A stretch of DNA of 41,684 bases from SAR86 cluster bacterium AG-313-N18 (GTDB lineage: Bacteria; Pseudomonadota; Gammaproteobacteria; Magnimaribacterales; D2472): the NCBI GenBank assembly GCA_003283765.1, contig QBVY01000008.1:1-41684 (forward strand), read 5' to 3'. The notes beneath the pieces were generated by a model. That model was not told the DNA's origin, ran no database searches, and was given only the letters and a program-made list of their open reading frames with translations. Positions 18,643 to 26,590 of this stretch are shown one piece after another. Position 1 is the first letter of the stretch. Each line of letters starts with the position of its first letter. Position numbers and translations under genes: made by a program.

Positions 18643-19027
18643 TTGGAAAAAACCAACAGTTCAAATGTTAGGGAGATGGCAGCCTTGGCATGGTGGTCAT
18701 CAAGCTTTATTTAAAAGATGCATTGCAAAAACTGGCCAGGTAGCAATCCAGGTTCGAGATGTACAGGGAGCATCCGGTGGAGATGGGCAGGAAGATAATC
18801 CTTTTGATTGGGATGAAGTTTGTAAAAATATTGAAGAAGGGCTCTTAAGAGATGGCTTTAAAAGAGGCCAAGAGTATGAAATTATGTTGGTGCCCAACAT
18901 TGTTAATATCACTTATGGTCGAGGTGTTGGCTATACGTTCGAAGAAGAGATATTTGATAGTTCAGTAACTGAAATTAGCGCCACAAAAATTCGTCAAAAA
19001 CTCCGAGAAGAAGGCAAGCTTGATTAA
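18635..19027 (+). CDS. Short nucleotidyltransferase of the NMNAT/cytidylyltransferase-like superfamily
   Basis: A 130-residue HxGH-type nucleotidyltransferase. The nucleotide motif is GRWQPWHGGHQALF at about 13-26, and the second motif is ISATKIRQKL near residues 114-123, equivalent to ISxTxxR in NMN adenylyltransferase and ATP sulfurylase. The central part (FDWDEVCKNIEEGL, then LVPNIVNITYGRGVGY) is unlike common NMNATs. It overlaps the DUF2061 gene by 8 bases. Together with the APS-kinase-like protein it could form a two-step adenylation plus phosphorylation route, but the substrate is unknown and sulfate is only a hypothesis. Confidence 0.75.
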   Translation: MFDWKKPTVQMLGRWQPWHGGHQALFKRCIAKTGQVAIQVRDVQGASGGDGQEDNPFDWDEVCKNIEEGLLRDGFKRGQEYEIMLVPNIVNITYGRGVGYTFEEEIFDSSVTEISATKIRQKLREEGKLD

Positions 19028-19062
19028 TGCATTAGTTAGTTTCCCAAGATCATTGTTTAGTT

Positions 19063-19068
19063 TATAAT
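19063..19068 (+). promoter_or_regulatory. Likely -10 box of the tRNA-Ile promoter
   Basis: A perfect TATAAT lies 18 bases before the tRNA. A weak -35 candidate, TTCCCA, sits at 19041-19046 with a 16-base spacer. The upstream gene ends at 19027, so the tRNA needs its own promoter or read-through. Confidence 0.5.
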
Positions 19069-19086
19069 CGCTTTTCCCAATTTATT

Positions 19087-19164
<78 letters not shown>

Positions 19165-19214
19165 CTTATATATAAAACTTTTACTTTCATCAGCATTTGT
19201 AATACTTTGTTGTG

Positions 19215-20525
19215 ATGGGTAATACAGATACTGCTAACTCAAACATGAAAAAAGTTGCACTGACAGCTTTAGCTGGAACCAGCATAGAATGGTATGACTT
19301 TTTCCTTTATGGAGCAGCAGCAGCATTAATATTTCCAACAGCCTTCTTTGGTGAAGCTACTCCCTCAACAGCACTAATTCTATCTCTGTTAACTTTTGCA
19401 GCAGGCTTTATAGCCCGGCCAATTGGAGGAATTATTTTTGGTCATTATGGTGATAGGGTCGGTAGAAAAAAAACTTTAGTCATAGCACTAATTTTGATGG
19501 GTGTCTCATCAACATTGATTGGACTTTTACCAACTTACGCAATGATTGGGGTGACTGCCCCAATTTTATTGACTTCGTTGAGATTTGCTCAAGGGCTAGC
19601 GATTGGAGGCCAGTGGGGGGGAGCTATGTTGCTGGTTACTGAAAGCGCTCCATCAGATAAAAGAGGATATTACGGAGCTTTCGCCCAAGCCGGTGCACCA
19701 GTAGGCGTGATTCTGGCTAATTTGGCATTTATCATCACAAGCTCGCTAGTTTCGGAAGAATCTTTTTATTCTTGGGGGTGGCGGATTCCATTTCTTGCAA
19801 GTGCTATTTTAATTGGCATCAGTATGTACATTCAGCTAAATCTAGAGGATACAAAAGCTTTTAAAGAGTTGCAGGCAATGAGAGAGGACCATGAGGGTAA
19901 TAATGAGGTTGTCCAGCGATCTCCAATATTAGAGGCAATTCAAAAGTATCCAAAACGAATAGCATTAGCTGCAGGGGCCTTTCTTTCAATTCAAGTAACC
20001 TTTTATATTTTAATAGCTTTCCTTCTTGCATACGGCGTATCAAGCGCAGAAATATCCAGAGACGACATGTTAGCTGCAGTATTAATTGCATCAGCAATTA
20101 TGGTTCCGTGTCAGTTTATATTCTCTTCATATTCTGACAGACACGGAAGAAAAGGTATATTTATGGTTGGAGCAATGCTCACTGGCTTGTGGGCTTTTGC
20201 CATATTTCCACTTGTAGACACAGGTAATTTTTGGCTAATAGTTTTAGCGATTACCATGGGCTTAATATTTGTAGGCATGATGTATGGTCCTCAAGCTGCA
20301 TTCTTCACTGAGTTATTTTCAACAGAGGTAAGATATTCAGGCGCAACCCTTGGGTACCAGTTTGGAGCAATCTTGGGAGGAGCATTTGCTCCAACTATTG
20401 CGGCTTTCCTTTGGAACAACTATGGTATTTTTTGGGTATCTGTTTATATAGCTTTCGCTTCATTGCTGACATTATTTTCAGTCATGGCTCTTACTGAAAC
20501 CTATCAAAATAACCTTAGCGATTAA
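19215..20525 (+). CDS. MFS transporter, metabolite:H+ symporter family (ProP/KgtP/ShiA-like)
   Basis: A 12-helix major facilitator protein of about 436 residues. GTSIEWYDFFLYG near the N-terminus is the hallmark of the metabolite:proton symporter family, and GHYGDRVGRKK is the MFS loop 2-3 motif; a related copy, SYSDRHGRKG, is in the second half. Substrates in this family are small organic acids or betaine-like osmolytes; which one cannot be told. I took the ATG at 19215 over the overlapping GTG at 19212; an ATG at about 19245 is also possible. It precedes the TPP riboswitch, so it should not be under thiamine control. Confidence 0.9.
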   Translation: MGNTDTANSNMKKVALTALAGTSIEWYDFFLYGAAAALIFPTAFFGEATPSTALILSLLTFAAGFIARPIGGIIFGHYGDRVGRKKTLVIALILMGVSSTLIGLLPTYAMIGVTAPILLTSLRFAQGLAIGGQWGGAMLLVTESAPSDKRGYYGAFAQAGAPVGVILANLAFIITSSLVSEESFYSWGWRIPFLASAILIGISMYIQLNLEDTKAFKELQAMREDHEGNNEVVQRSPILEAIQKYPKRIALAAGAFLSIQVTFYILIAFLLAYGVSSAEISRDDMLAAVLIASAIMVPCQFIFSSYSDRHGRKGIFMVGAMLTGLWAFAIFPLVDTGNFWLIVLAITMGLIFVGMMYGPQAAFFTELFSTEVRYSGATLGYQFGAILGGAFAPTIAAFLWNNYGIFWVSVYIAFASLLTLFSVMALTETYQNNLSD

Positions 20526-20573
20526 TAACAGCTGTATCTTTTAACACTAAATTCAAATATTATAAAACTTAAT

Positions 20574-20656
20574 TGCAAAGGGGTGGTTTTTCTAACCTGA
20601 GATCTGTATTGAAACCCTTTGAACCTGATCCATACAATAATGGCGGAGGAATTGCA
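20574..20656 (+). promoter_or_regulatory. TPP (THI-box) riboswitch overlapping the ribosome binding site
   Basis: Conserved aptamer blocks appear in order: GGGGTG from 20580, a GGTT/AACC hairpin, CTGAGA from 20597, ACCC near 20614, GAACCTGATCC from 20621, a CCAT/ATGG hairpin and GGCGGAGGAA from 20642. Closing stem TGCAA (20574-20578) can pair with TTGCA (20652-20656), which includes the A of the ATG. The conserved 3' segment is also the Shine-Dalgarno sequence (GGAGG at 20645-20649). Ligand binding would thus directly hide the start region, giving translational repression by TPP with no separate expression platform. Confidence 0.95.
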
Positions 20657-22761
20657 TGCACATCATTAAAAATACTTTTTTTTCATTTTTTTTCATTTTT
20701 CTTAGCATTACCAGCTTTTCACAGGACATTGAAGAAATAATTGTAAAAGGCGACTGGCGCGAAATAAATGTTCTCGAAGAAGACTCAAGCATTGTCATTC
20801 TTAATAATCAAATTATAGAATCACAGCCAATCAAGCACTTTGAAAATCTTTCTTATTTGGTACCAAATCTTAATTTTGCAGCCAGCGATTCAAGGGCAAG
20901 ACATTTCCAAATTAGGGGCATTGGAGAAAGATCTGGATATGAAAGAACCCCCAATTCAGCTGTGGGATTTTTAATTGATGATATTGATTACTCAGGCCAA
21001 GGAGGCATCGCAACAACTTTTGATGTAGATCAAATTGAGGTTCATAGAGGACCTCAAGGATCTAGAATAGGTTCAAATGCACTTGCTGGCTTAATTTATA
21101 TAAAGACAAAAGAACCAACTGAAGTTTTTGAGGGTACGAGTGAAGTGGTTTTTGGGACTTATGGCACGCACAATGCAGGAATTGCATTTGGAGGCCCCAC
21201 ACAATTTAATCAAAATATTACCTATCGAGTTGCATTAAGGGCTGATTACTCAGACGGATTTAGAAAGAATTTATTTTTAGGTAAATCTAATACTTCAAAA
21301 AAAGATGAAGACACATACAGGTTAAAACTTAACTGGAAAGTAAGAGACAAAACGACGCTTAAATTTCTTATCGCACAAATAGATTTAGATGACCCTGCAG
21401 ATATTTGGACCATTGATGGAAGTTTGAATACTCTCTCGGATAGACCGGGTATGGATTCTCAAAAAACGAATGCTTATAGCATGAAGATTTTTACCAGCTA
21501 CGCTGGATATGAGCTGCAGAGTATCACCAGTATTACAGATACAAACGTGGTTCTTAGTTATGACGCAGATTGGGGTAATGCCAATTCACATGCACCTTTC
21601 ACCTATGATTATTTTTCAGAAACATTGAGAGATAGAGAAACCTTTAACCAAGAATTGAGATTAGTTTCAAATCCAGTAGATTTTAATTCAAATAAAAATA
21701 CTGAGTGGGTTATTGGTATTAGCTATCTTGATGTAGAGGAAATTAATTTTAAGAATGATGATGGAGTTTATGGTGATCCATCTGATCCTTTTGGTCCATA
21801 TACCAGCAAATCCTCATTCTCGAGTAATTTCTCATCGGATAATTTGTCAATATTTGGCAATGTAGATTATTTTTTTGATGAATTTACCAAGCTGTCAATC
21901 GGAGCTAGATGGGAAGATTATGAATCAAATTATTATGATTCATTTGGAGAGTCATTTAATCCTGCTGACCAGATGTCTGGTGGAAAAATATCATTGAATA
22001 AAAACTTAAGTGATGTTGTAAATATATTTATTATTATTGCAAGGGGGTTTAATCAAGGGGGCTTTAATCTCAATCTCGGACTCGAACCTGGGTCTAAAAA
22101 CACTAATTTGTATTATGACCCAGAATTTTTAACCAATTATGAAGTTGGTTTTAATGCTCAGCTTTTTGATGCAAAGATAAATATTGCTACTGTAATTTTC
22201 TATTCTGATAGAGAAGATCAGCAAGTATTAATATCCACTCAAGTTGATCCTCAAGACCCAAATACTTTTTTATTTTTAACGCAGAATGCTGCTGAAGGAA
22301 CAAATAAAGGATTAGAACTAAATATTGATATGCAGCTTGAAGAATCTCTTAATTTTTTTGCAAGACTAGGCCTATTAAAAACTGAGATTAATAATTGGAA
22401 ATCTAGACCTGATCTTGAGGGCAGGGCCCAAGCGCACGCACCCAAAAAAAGTTATGCCATTGGAATGAATTGGTCAATAACAGATAGAGCATCCTTATCT
22501 ATAGATGTGGTTGGTAAGAGTAGCTTTTATTACTCTGATTCTCATAACAATAAATCTAAGGCATATTCATTAACAAATATAAATTTTGATTATTTAATTG
22601 GGTCATGGACATATTCCATTTGGGCTAGAAATATTTTTGATGAATATTACTCAGTAAGAGGATTTTATTTTGGAAATGAAGCCCCTGACTTCAAAGATAC
22701 ATTATATGAGCGACATGGCGACCCAAGACATCTCGGTCTCTCAGTGAGATATGATTTTTAA
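20656..22761 (+). CDS. TonB-dependent outer-membrane receptor, probably for thiamine
   Basis: A 701-residue receptor with a signal peptide (about residues 1-22, ending SFSQ), a TonB-box-like stretch (EEIIVKGD), a plug domain (FQIRGIGERS, then VDQIEVHRGPQGS and LAGLIYIKTKEP) and a beta-barrel ending in aromatic YDF. The substrate is inferred from the TPP riboswitch over its start codon and from the PnuC-like transporter and kinase downstream; thiamine-regulated outer-membrane receptors with PnuT are known from other Gram-negatives. Its stop overlaps the next gene by 11 bases. The barrel sequence alone gives no specificity. Confidence 0.9.
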   Translation: MHIIKNTFFSFFFIFLSITSFSQDIEEIIVKGDWREINVLEEDSSIVILNNQIIESQPIKHFENLSYLVPNLNFAASDSRARHFQIRGIGERSGYERTPNSAVGFLIDDIDYSGQGGIATTFDVDQIEVHRGPQGSRIGSNALAGLIYIKTKEPTEVFEGTSEVVFGTYGTHNAGIAFGGPTQFNQNITYRVALRADYSDGFRKNLFLGKSNTSKKDEDTYRLKLNWKVRDKTTLKFLIAQIDLDDPADIWTIDGSLNTLSDRPGMDSQKTNAYSMKIFTSYAGYELQSITSITDTNVVLSYDADWGNANSHAPFTYDYFSETLRDRETFNQELRLVSNPVDFNSNKNTEWVIGISYLDVEEINFKNDDGVYGDPSDPFGPYTSKSSFSSNFSSDNLSIFGNVDYFFDEFTKLSIGARWEDYESNYYDSFGESFNPADQMSGGKISLNKNLSDVVNIFIIIARGFNQGGFNLNLGLEPGSKNTNLYYDPEFLTNYEVGFNAQLFDAKINIATVIFYSDREDQQVLISTQVDPQDPNTFLFLTQNAAEGTNKGLELNIDMQLEESLNFFARLGLLKTEINNWKSRPDLEGRAQAHAPKKSYAIGMNWSITDRASLSIDVVGKSSFYYSDSHNNKSKAYSLTNINFDYLIGSWTYSIWARNIFDEYYSVRGFYFGNEAPDFKDTLYERHGDPRHLGLSVRYDF

Positions 22762-23356
22762 TTACATCGCTCAGAATTCGCTGGAGATAGCAGCGGTTAT
22801 TTTTGCTATTTTATATCTTGTATTAGCAGTCAGACAAAATATTTTATGTTGGATTTCAGGGATTATTAGTTCCATTCTATATTTTTTTATTATGCGTTCG
22901 GTAGGCTTATACATGGAAGCATATTTACAAATTTTTTATGTATTTATGGGTGTTTATGGTTGGTCACAATGGAAAAAGGAAATAATAAATAAAGAAAATT
23001 TTGTTGTACATACTTGGAGTAAATTACATCATTTTTTTGTTCTTTCAATGATATTAATACTGTCATTTATTTCAGGCACTTTGCTAAGCACACTCACAGA
23101 TTCAGCACTTCCATTCTTAGATGCCTTAGTGACTTGGGGAGCAGTAGTGGCAACTTACATGGTCGCAAAAAAATTGCTCGAAAATTGGCTATATTGGTTA
23201 GTTGTTGATTCAATTTCGATACTATTGTTTATTTCAAGAGATCTTTGGCTCACAGCATGTTTGTTTGGAATTTATATAGTAATAATAATCTTTGGTTTTC
23301 GTTTGTGGAGCCAAGCTCTGAAAGAGAATAATGCAGTCAGCTATAGAAAAAATTAA
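22751..23356 (+). CDS. pnuT: PnuC-family transporter, probably PnuT (thiamine)
   Basis: A 201-residue inner-membrane protein with about seven hydrophobic segments and the PnuC hallmarks NILCWISGIISSILYF and YVFMGVYGWSQW. PnuC proteins take up nicotinamide riboside; the PnuT branch takes up thiamine and is usually under TPP riboswitches. Here it is the second gene of a TPP-riboswitch operon, overlapping the receptor by 11 bases and the kinase by 26. PnuT transport is typically facilitated diffusion with trapping by phosphorylation, which fits the downstream kinase. The PnuT label rests on context. Confidence 0.85.
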   Translation: MIFNYIAQNSLEIAAVIFAILYLVLAVRQNILCWISGIISSILYFFIMRSVGLYMEAYLQIFYVFMGVYGWSQWKKEIINKENFVVHTWSKLHHFFVLSMILILSFISGTLLSTLTDSALPFLDALVTWGAVVATYMVAKKLLENWLYWLVVDSISILLFISRDLWLTACLFGIYIVIIIFGFRLWSQALKENNAVSYRKN

Positions 23357-24101
23357 ATCAATTCCTGGAAAGTGTATTTTAGAGCGTGAGCTATCTTTAA
23401 GCTCAATTTCAAATATTTATTTAGGTGTTCTCAATGATGTGCAGGCGGTTATTAGATTAGATCTTTTCGCTGCTTCAAGACTAGCAATTGATCGGCAGCA
23501 TGAAGTAAATATACTCAAGGATATCCTTCACTTAGATCTTGCCCCAAAAGTGCTTTATAGCGATATTTCAGCAGGCATCTTGATATGGGAGTATATTCCT
23601 GAGGCAGAATCTTCTTTTGTCGGCAAGAAATTTTATCCAGACACTTTATATCAATTAGGTAGCTGTCTTTATTCTCTTCATAGCCATTCAATTCATAAGA
23701 ATTCTGTAGATATATTCTCTAACTCAATGGCTTTATATCAAAGTTTACTGGAGGGCTCATCTGAGAAAACTTTATTTAATAAAGCATTTGATTTATACAA
23801 AGAATTACTGCGTGATGGGGTAAATAAAGTGCTTTCGCATAATGATTTACATAAGGGGAATCTAGTCTGGAACCAAAAATATTATTTCCTAGATTGGGAA
23901 TACGCTGGAGTGAATCATCCATGCTTTGATATCGCCTCCATGGTTAAGAGTTTGCAATTGAATCAAAGTCAAATTAATGAAATGTCGCTTGGATATAAAT
24001 TTGGTAACAAGCTTTTTCATAGAGACAAACTGCATCAATGGATTGAATTTATTGATTATCTAGAGGAGATTTGGAAGATATCTATTGCAAAGATCTCATA
24101 A
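23331..24101 (+). CDS. Aminoglycoside/choline-kinase-fold phosphotransferase, probable thiamine kinase
   Basis: A 256-residue protein of the APH/choline kinase fold. The Brenner motif HNDLHKGN is at 170-177 with catalytic Asp172, and DWEYAG follows with the metal-binding Asp188. ThiK in E. coli has this fold and converts thiamine to thiamine monophosphate. Because it overlaps the PnuT-like transporter gene by 26 bases within the TPP-riboswitch operon, thiamine is the most likely substrate; choline or ethanolamine are alternatives. Bacteroidetes pair PnuT with a thiamine pyrophosphokinase instead, an unrelated fold. The role is inferred from context. Confidence 0.8.
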   Translation: MQSAIEKIKSIPGKCILERELSLSSISNIYLGVLNDVQAVIRLDLFAASRLAIDRQHEVNILKDILHLDLAPKVLYSDISAGILIWEYIPEAESSFVGKKFYPDTLYQLGSCLYSLHSHSIHKNSVDIFSNSMALYQSLLEGSSEKTLFNKAFDLYKELLRDGVNKVLSHNDLHKGNLVWNQKYYFLDWEYAGVNHPCFDIASMVKSLQLNQSQINEMSLGYKFGNKLFHRDKLHQWIEFIDYLEEIWKISIAKIS

Positions 24102-24149
24102 AATAAAAATATCAGAGTTCAAAGACTAAATTTTTGTCATAATTAATGC

Positions 24150-24620
24150 ATGAAAAATCTATTTATCTTTTTAACGATAGTAATTTTTATTTCTGCATGT
24201 AGCAAACCATCAAATATAGAAATAAATTTGCAACAAAGTGAATTATTTCTGGAACAGAATTTATCAAAGTCTCAGGTCGTAGAAATTGAACCAGGCCTTC
24301 AGTATATGATTTTAGAATCATCTCAAAGCGATGCATCTAGCCCAAAACTTGAGGATATAATTACTGCAGATTTTCATGGAACATTAATGGATGGTTCTGT
24401 ATTTTGGAGCTCTATTGAGATTGGTGAGCCTTTAACCATTCAACTTTCACAATTAATTCCTGGATGTCAAAAGGCGATCTCTCTTATGCAAGAAGGTGAT
24501 TTTTGGAGAGTGTTTATACATCCAGATCTAGCATATGGTAACGAGGGCAGACCCACTATACCTCCTAACTCTGTTCTAACATTTGATATCAAGCTTCATA
24601 CGATTGAACAAGAAATATGA
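24150..24620 (+). CDS. FKBP-type peptidyl-prolyl isomerase lipoprotein
   Basis: A 156-residue protein with a lipoprotein signal peptide (lipobox FISAC, lipidated Cys17) and one FKBP domain. Domain landmarks are the segments TADFHGTLMDGSVF, IPGCQKAISLMQEGD, HPDLAYG and IPPNSVLTFDIKL. It would assist folding of envelope proteins. It is shorter than the FkpA/Mip type and lacks their N-terminal dimerisation helix. One FKBP motif (the usual Trp in VIPGW) is Cys here, so isomerase activity could be weak. Confidence 0.88.
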   Translation: MKNLFIFLTIVIFISACSKPSNIEINLQQSELFLEQNLSKSQVVEIEPGLQYMILESSQSDASSPKLEDIITADFHGTLMDGSVFWSSIEIGEPLTIQLSQLIPGCQKAISLMQEGDFWRVFIHPDLAYGNEGRPTIPPNSVLTFDIKLHTIEQEI

Positions 24621-24654
24621 CAAAATATCATTTTTAAGTTCATAATAGATATCA

Positions 24655-24852
24655 ATGTTAATTAAAAAATTTTTTGATCATATTTCGAACTGGAAAATGG
24701 CTTGGTTTGGCCTAATTTTTCTGGGAAGCATCATCAATGCAGTCCTTCAAAAATCTAGTTTAGTTGGAGATTCACCTTATGTTTCAGTATTTGCTTTTGG
24801 AGCAGGAGCCTTGATTGGACTTGTTGCAAAAATTAGGGGAGCTTGGTTATGA
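24655..24852 (+). CDS. Small two-helix membrane protein coupled to the desaturase
   Basis: A 65-residue protein with two hydrophobic segments (about 14-30 and 42-58) and no family I recognise. Its TGA overlaps the desaturase ATG as ATGA, indicating translational coupling, so it may be a partner or stabiliser of that enzyme. That is inference from position only. Confidence 0.6.
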   Translation: MLIKKFFDHISNWKMAWFGLIFLGSIINAVLQKSSLVGDSPYVSVFAFGAGALIGLVAKIRGAWL

Positions 24853-25742
24853 GAGAATCACCAGAAATTGCTGCAGAGTTTTCATTTAAGAAAGAAAAAG
24901 CAATTGCTAAAAGCTTTTCACAAAGATTTCAGTGGGAAATGATTCTAATAGGTCTTGGGCAAGCAGTCATTTGGCTTTCACTATGGCCGCTGGTCCTGAA
25001 TGGCATTATAGATTTATGGGTAGGATTTTTAATCGCAAGCCTATGCGCATGTTTTGCTTATTTGCCATCTCATGAAGCTCAACATGGTAATTATTCTAGA
25101 GGCAATCTCAAGCGAAGATGGCTTGATGGGTTCGTTGGTCATATAACTCTTATTACTCTTATGTATCCTTATCATCTTTTAAGAGTGACCCACATGAAAC
25201 ATCATGCTTATACCAATGATCCAGAAAAAGATCCTGACTATCTTAATGCGCATACTAGTTCTGTTCTCAAAGTTATTAAAAATGTTTTAGATGGTTCAAC
25301 AGTAGACTTTGAAAAGTATCTTGAAGTTTTTTCAGCTGACAAGGCTTTTGTAAATTCTTTTGAAAAAGCAATTCCAATGGCGCTTTTATATAGATTTATC
25401 CTCTTAGTGCTGGTTATTATCTTTCCATTGGAAACCTTATTACTATGGTGGCTGCCCGCCAAGATAGGCACGGTTTATACAACAGTCTTCTTCTCTTACT
25501 TTCCACACCTTGGAACTTCAACTGGAAGATATCAAAATACTCGATTCTGGACTCATTGGATGCCAAGATATTTAAATCATTCCATGCAGCTTCATTTTAT
25601 ACATCATCTTCATCCAAGCATTGGGCACTATGACGAGCCTAAAGCCATTGAAGCATTAAAGCCTTTTCTTGTTGCAAGACAAGTTCCCGGTGCAGATCAG
25701 ATCCCTGATAGGGTAACTCATAATCCCTTAATCAGAACTTAA
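24849..25742 (+). CDS. Membrane fatty acid desaturase/hydroxylase-family enzyme
   Basis: A 297-residue di-iron membrane enzyme with the three histidine boxes HEAQH (75-79), HMKHH (115-119) and HFIHH (249-253), and hydrophobic segments between them. These enzymes desaturate or hydroxylate acyl chains or carotenoids. The C-terminal HLHPSIGHYDEPKAIEAL region is shared by desaturases and beta-carotene-hydroxylase-like members, so the substrate is open. I chose the ATG at 24849 because it forms ATGA with the upstream stop and has AGGGGAG at a suitable distance; a TTG two codons earlier is less likely. Confidence 0.88.
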   Translation: MRESPEIAAEFSFKKEKAIAKSFSQRFQWEMILIGLGQAVIWLSLWPLVLNGIIDLWVGFLIASLCACFAYLPSHEAQHGNYSRGNLKRRWLDGFVGHITLITLMYPYHLLRVTHMKHHAYTNDPEKDPDYLNAHTSSVLKVIKNVLDGSTVDFEKYLEVFSADKAFVNSFEKAIPMALLYRFILLVLVIIFPLETLLLWWLPAKIGTVYTTVFFSYFPHLGTSTGRYQNTRFWTHWMPRYLNHSMQLHFIHHLHPSIGHYDEPKAIEALKPFLVARQVPGADQIPDRVTHNPLIRT

Positions 25743-25816
25743 CCTTAAAGTTATTTTTAGACTTAAGAAATTTTTGCAAGTTGCTTGTATAATCCTTTGA
25801 TCGGAGGATATTAGAA

Positions 25817-26590
25817 ATTAAAAAAATAGTTGTCAGCGGCGGTTTTGACCCAATCCATTCCGGACATATAGAATATTTTAAGTCTGCTAAAAAGCTTGGT
25901 GATTATCTTATTGTTGCTCTTAATAGTGACGAGTGGCTTATTAACAAAAAAGGGAAGTTTTTCATGCCATTTCATGAAAGAGAGACGATTATTTCAAATT
26001 TAGAGATAGTCGATGAAGTTCTTAGCTTTGATGATGATAAGCAAGGAAGTTGTTCTTTAGCATTGGAGAAAATTAAATCTAAGTATCCAGAAGATGAAAT
26101 TATTTTTTGTAATGGCGGAGATCGCAAAGCAGAAAATATCCCTGAAATGAGTGTTGAGGGTATAACTTTCAAATTTGGGGTAGGAGGAGATTATAAAATT
26201 AATTCTTCAAGTAGCCTTCTAAAGGAATGGCAGTTTGATGGCGAAGAGAGGGTTTGGGGCAAATTTTACAATCTATTTAGAGACCATCGACTTAAGTTAA
26301 AAGAGTTAATTGTTGAGCCAGGAAAGGGCATGTCTTTTCAAAGACATCAAAAACGAAATGAAATTTGGTTTGTAAGCAAGGGCTCATGTCTGGTCAATCA
26401 TAGTCTAAATGATCCAGAAGATTTTAAAGAAATAAAGTTATCTACTGAAGAAGTTTTTCATGTAAAACAGGGAGAGTGGCATCAGTTAGTTAATCCTGGT
26501 CAGACTGCCTGCCATATTATTGAGATTCAATATGGAGAAACTACAAGCGAAGAGGACATAGAACGATTATATTATTATGAGAATAATTAA
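25817..26590 (+). CDS. Nucleotidyltransferase-cupin fusion protein, apparent ATT start
   Basis: A 257-residue two-domain protein. Residues 1-130 form a cytidylyltransferase-like domain with the nucleotide motif GGFDPIHSGH (8-17), LNSDEWL and ICNGGDR-like elements. Residues about 145-245 form a cupin resembling the mannose-6-phosphate isomerase type II domain (PGKGMSFQRHQKRNEIWFV, then VKQGEWHQLVNPG). In frame, no ATG, GTG or TTG precedes residue 50, and a later ATG at 25964 would delete HxGH. GGAGG at 25803-25807 is nine bases before ATT at 25817, and ATT followed by AAA AAA ATA gives the usual (M)KKIVVSGGFDP start. The frame is closed by a TAA at 25790. Likely an NDP-sugar or polyol activation enzyme; substrate unknown. 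Confidence 0.85.
   Translation: MKKIVVSGGFDPIHSGHIEYFKSAKKLGDYLIVALNSDEWLINKKGKFFMPFHERETIISNLEIVDEVLSFDDDKQGSCSLALEKIKSKYPEDEIIFCNGGDRKAENIPEMSVEGITFKFGVGGDYKINSSSSLLKEWQFDGEERVWGKFYNLFRDHRLKLKELIVEPGKGMSFQRHQKRNEIWFVSKGSCLVNHSLNDPEDFKEIKLSTEEVFHVKQGEWHQLVNPGQTACHIIEIQYGETTSEEDIERLYYYENN

Noticed and set aside
25964..26590. Shorter nucleotidyltransferase gene from the ATG at 25964
   Set aside because: It would remove the GGFDPIHSGH active-site motif that lies in the same frame immediately upstream.
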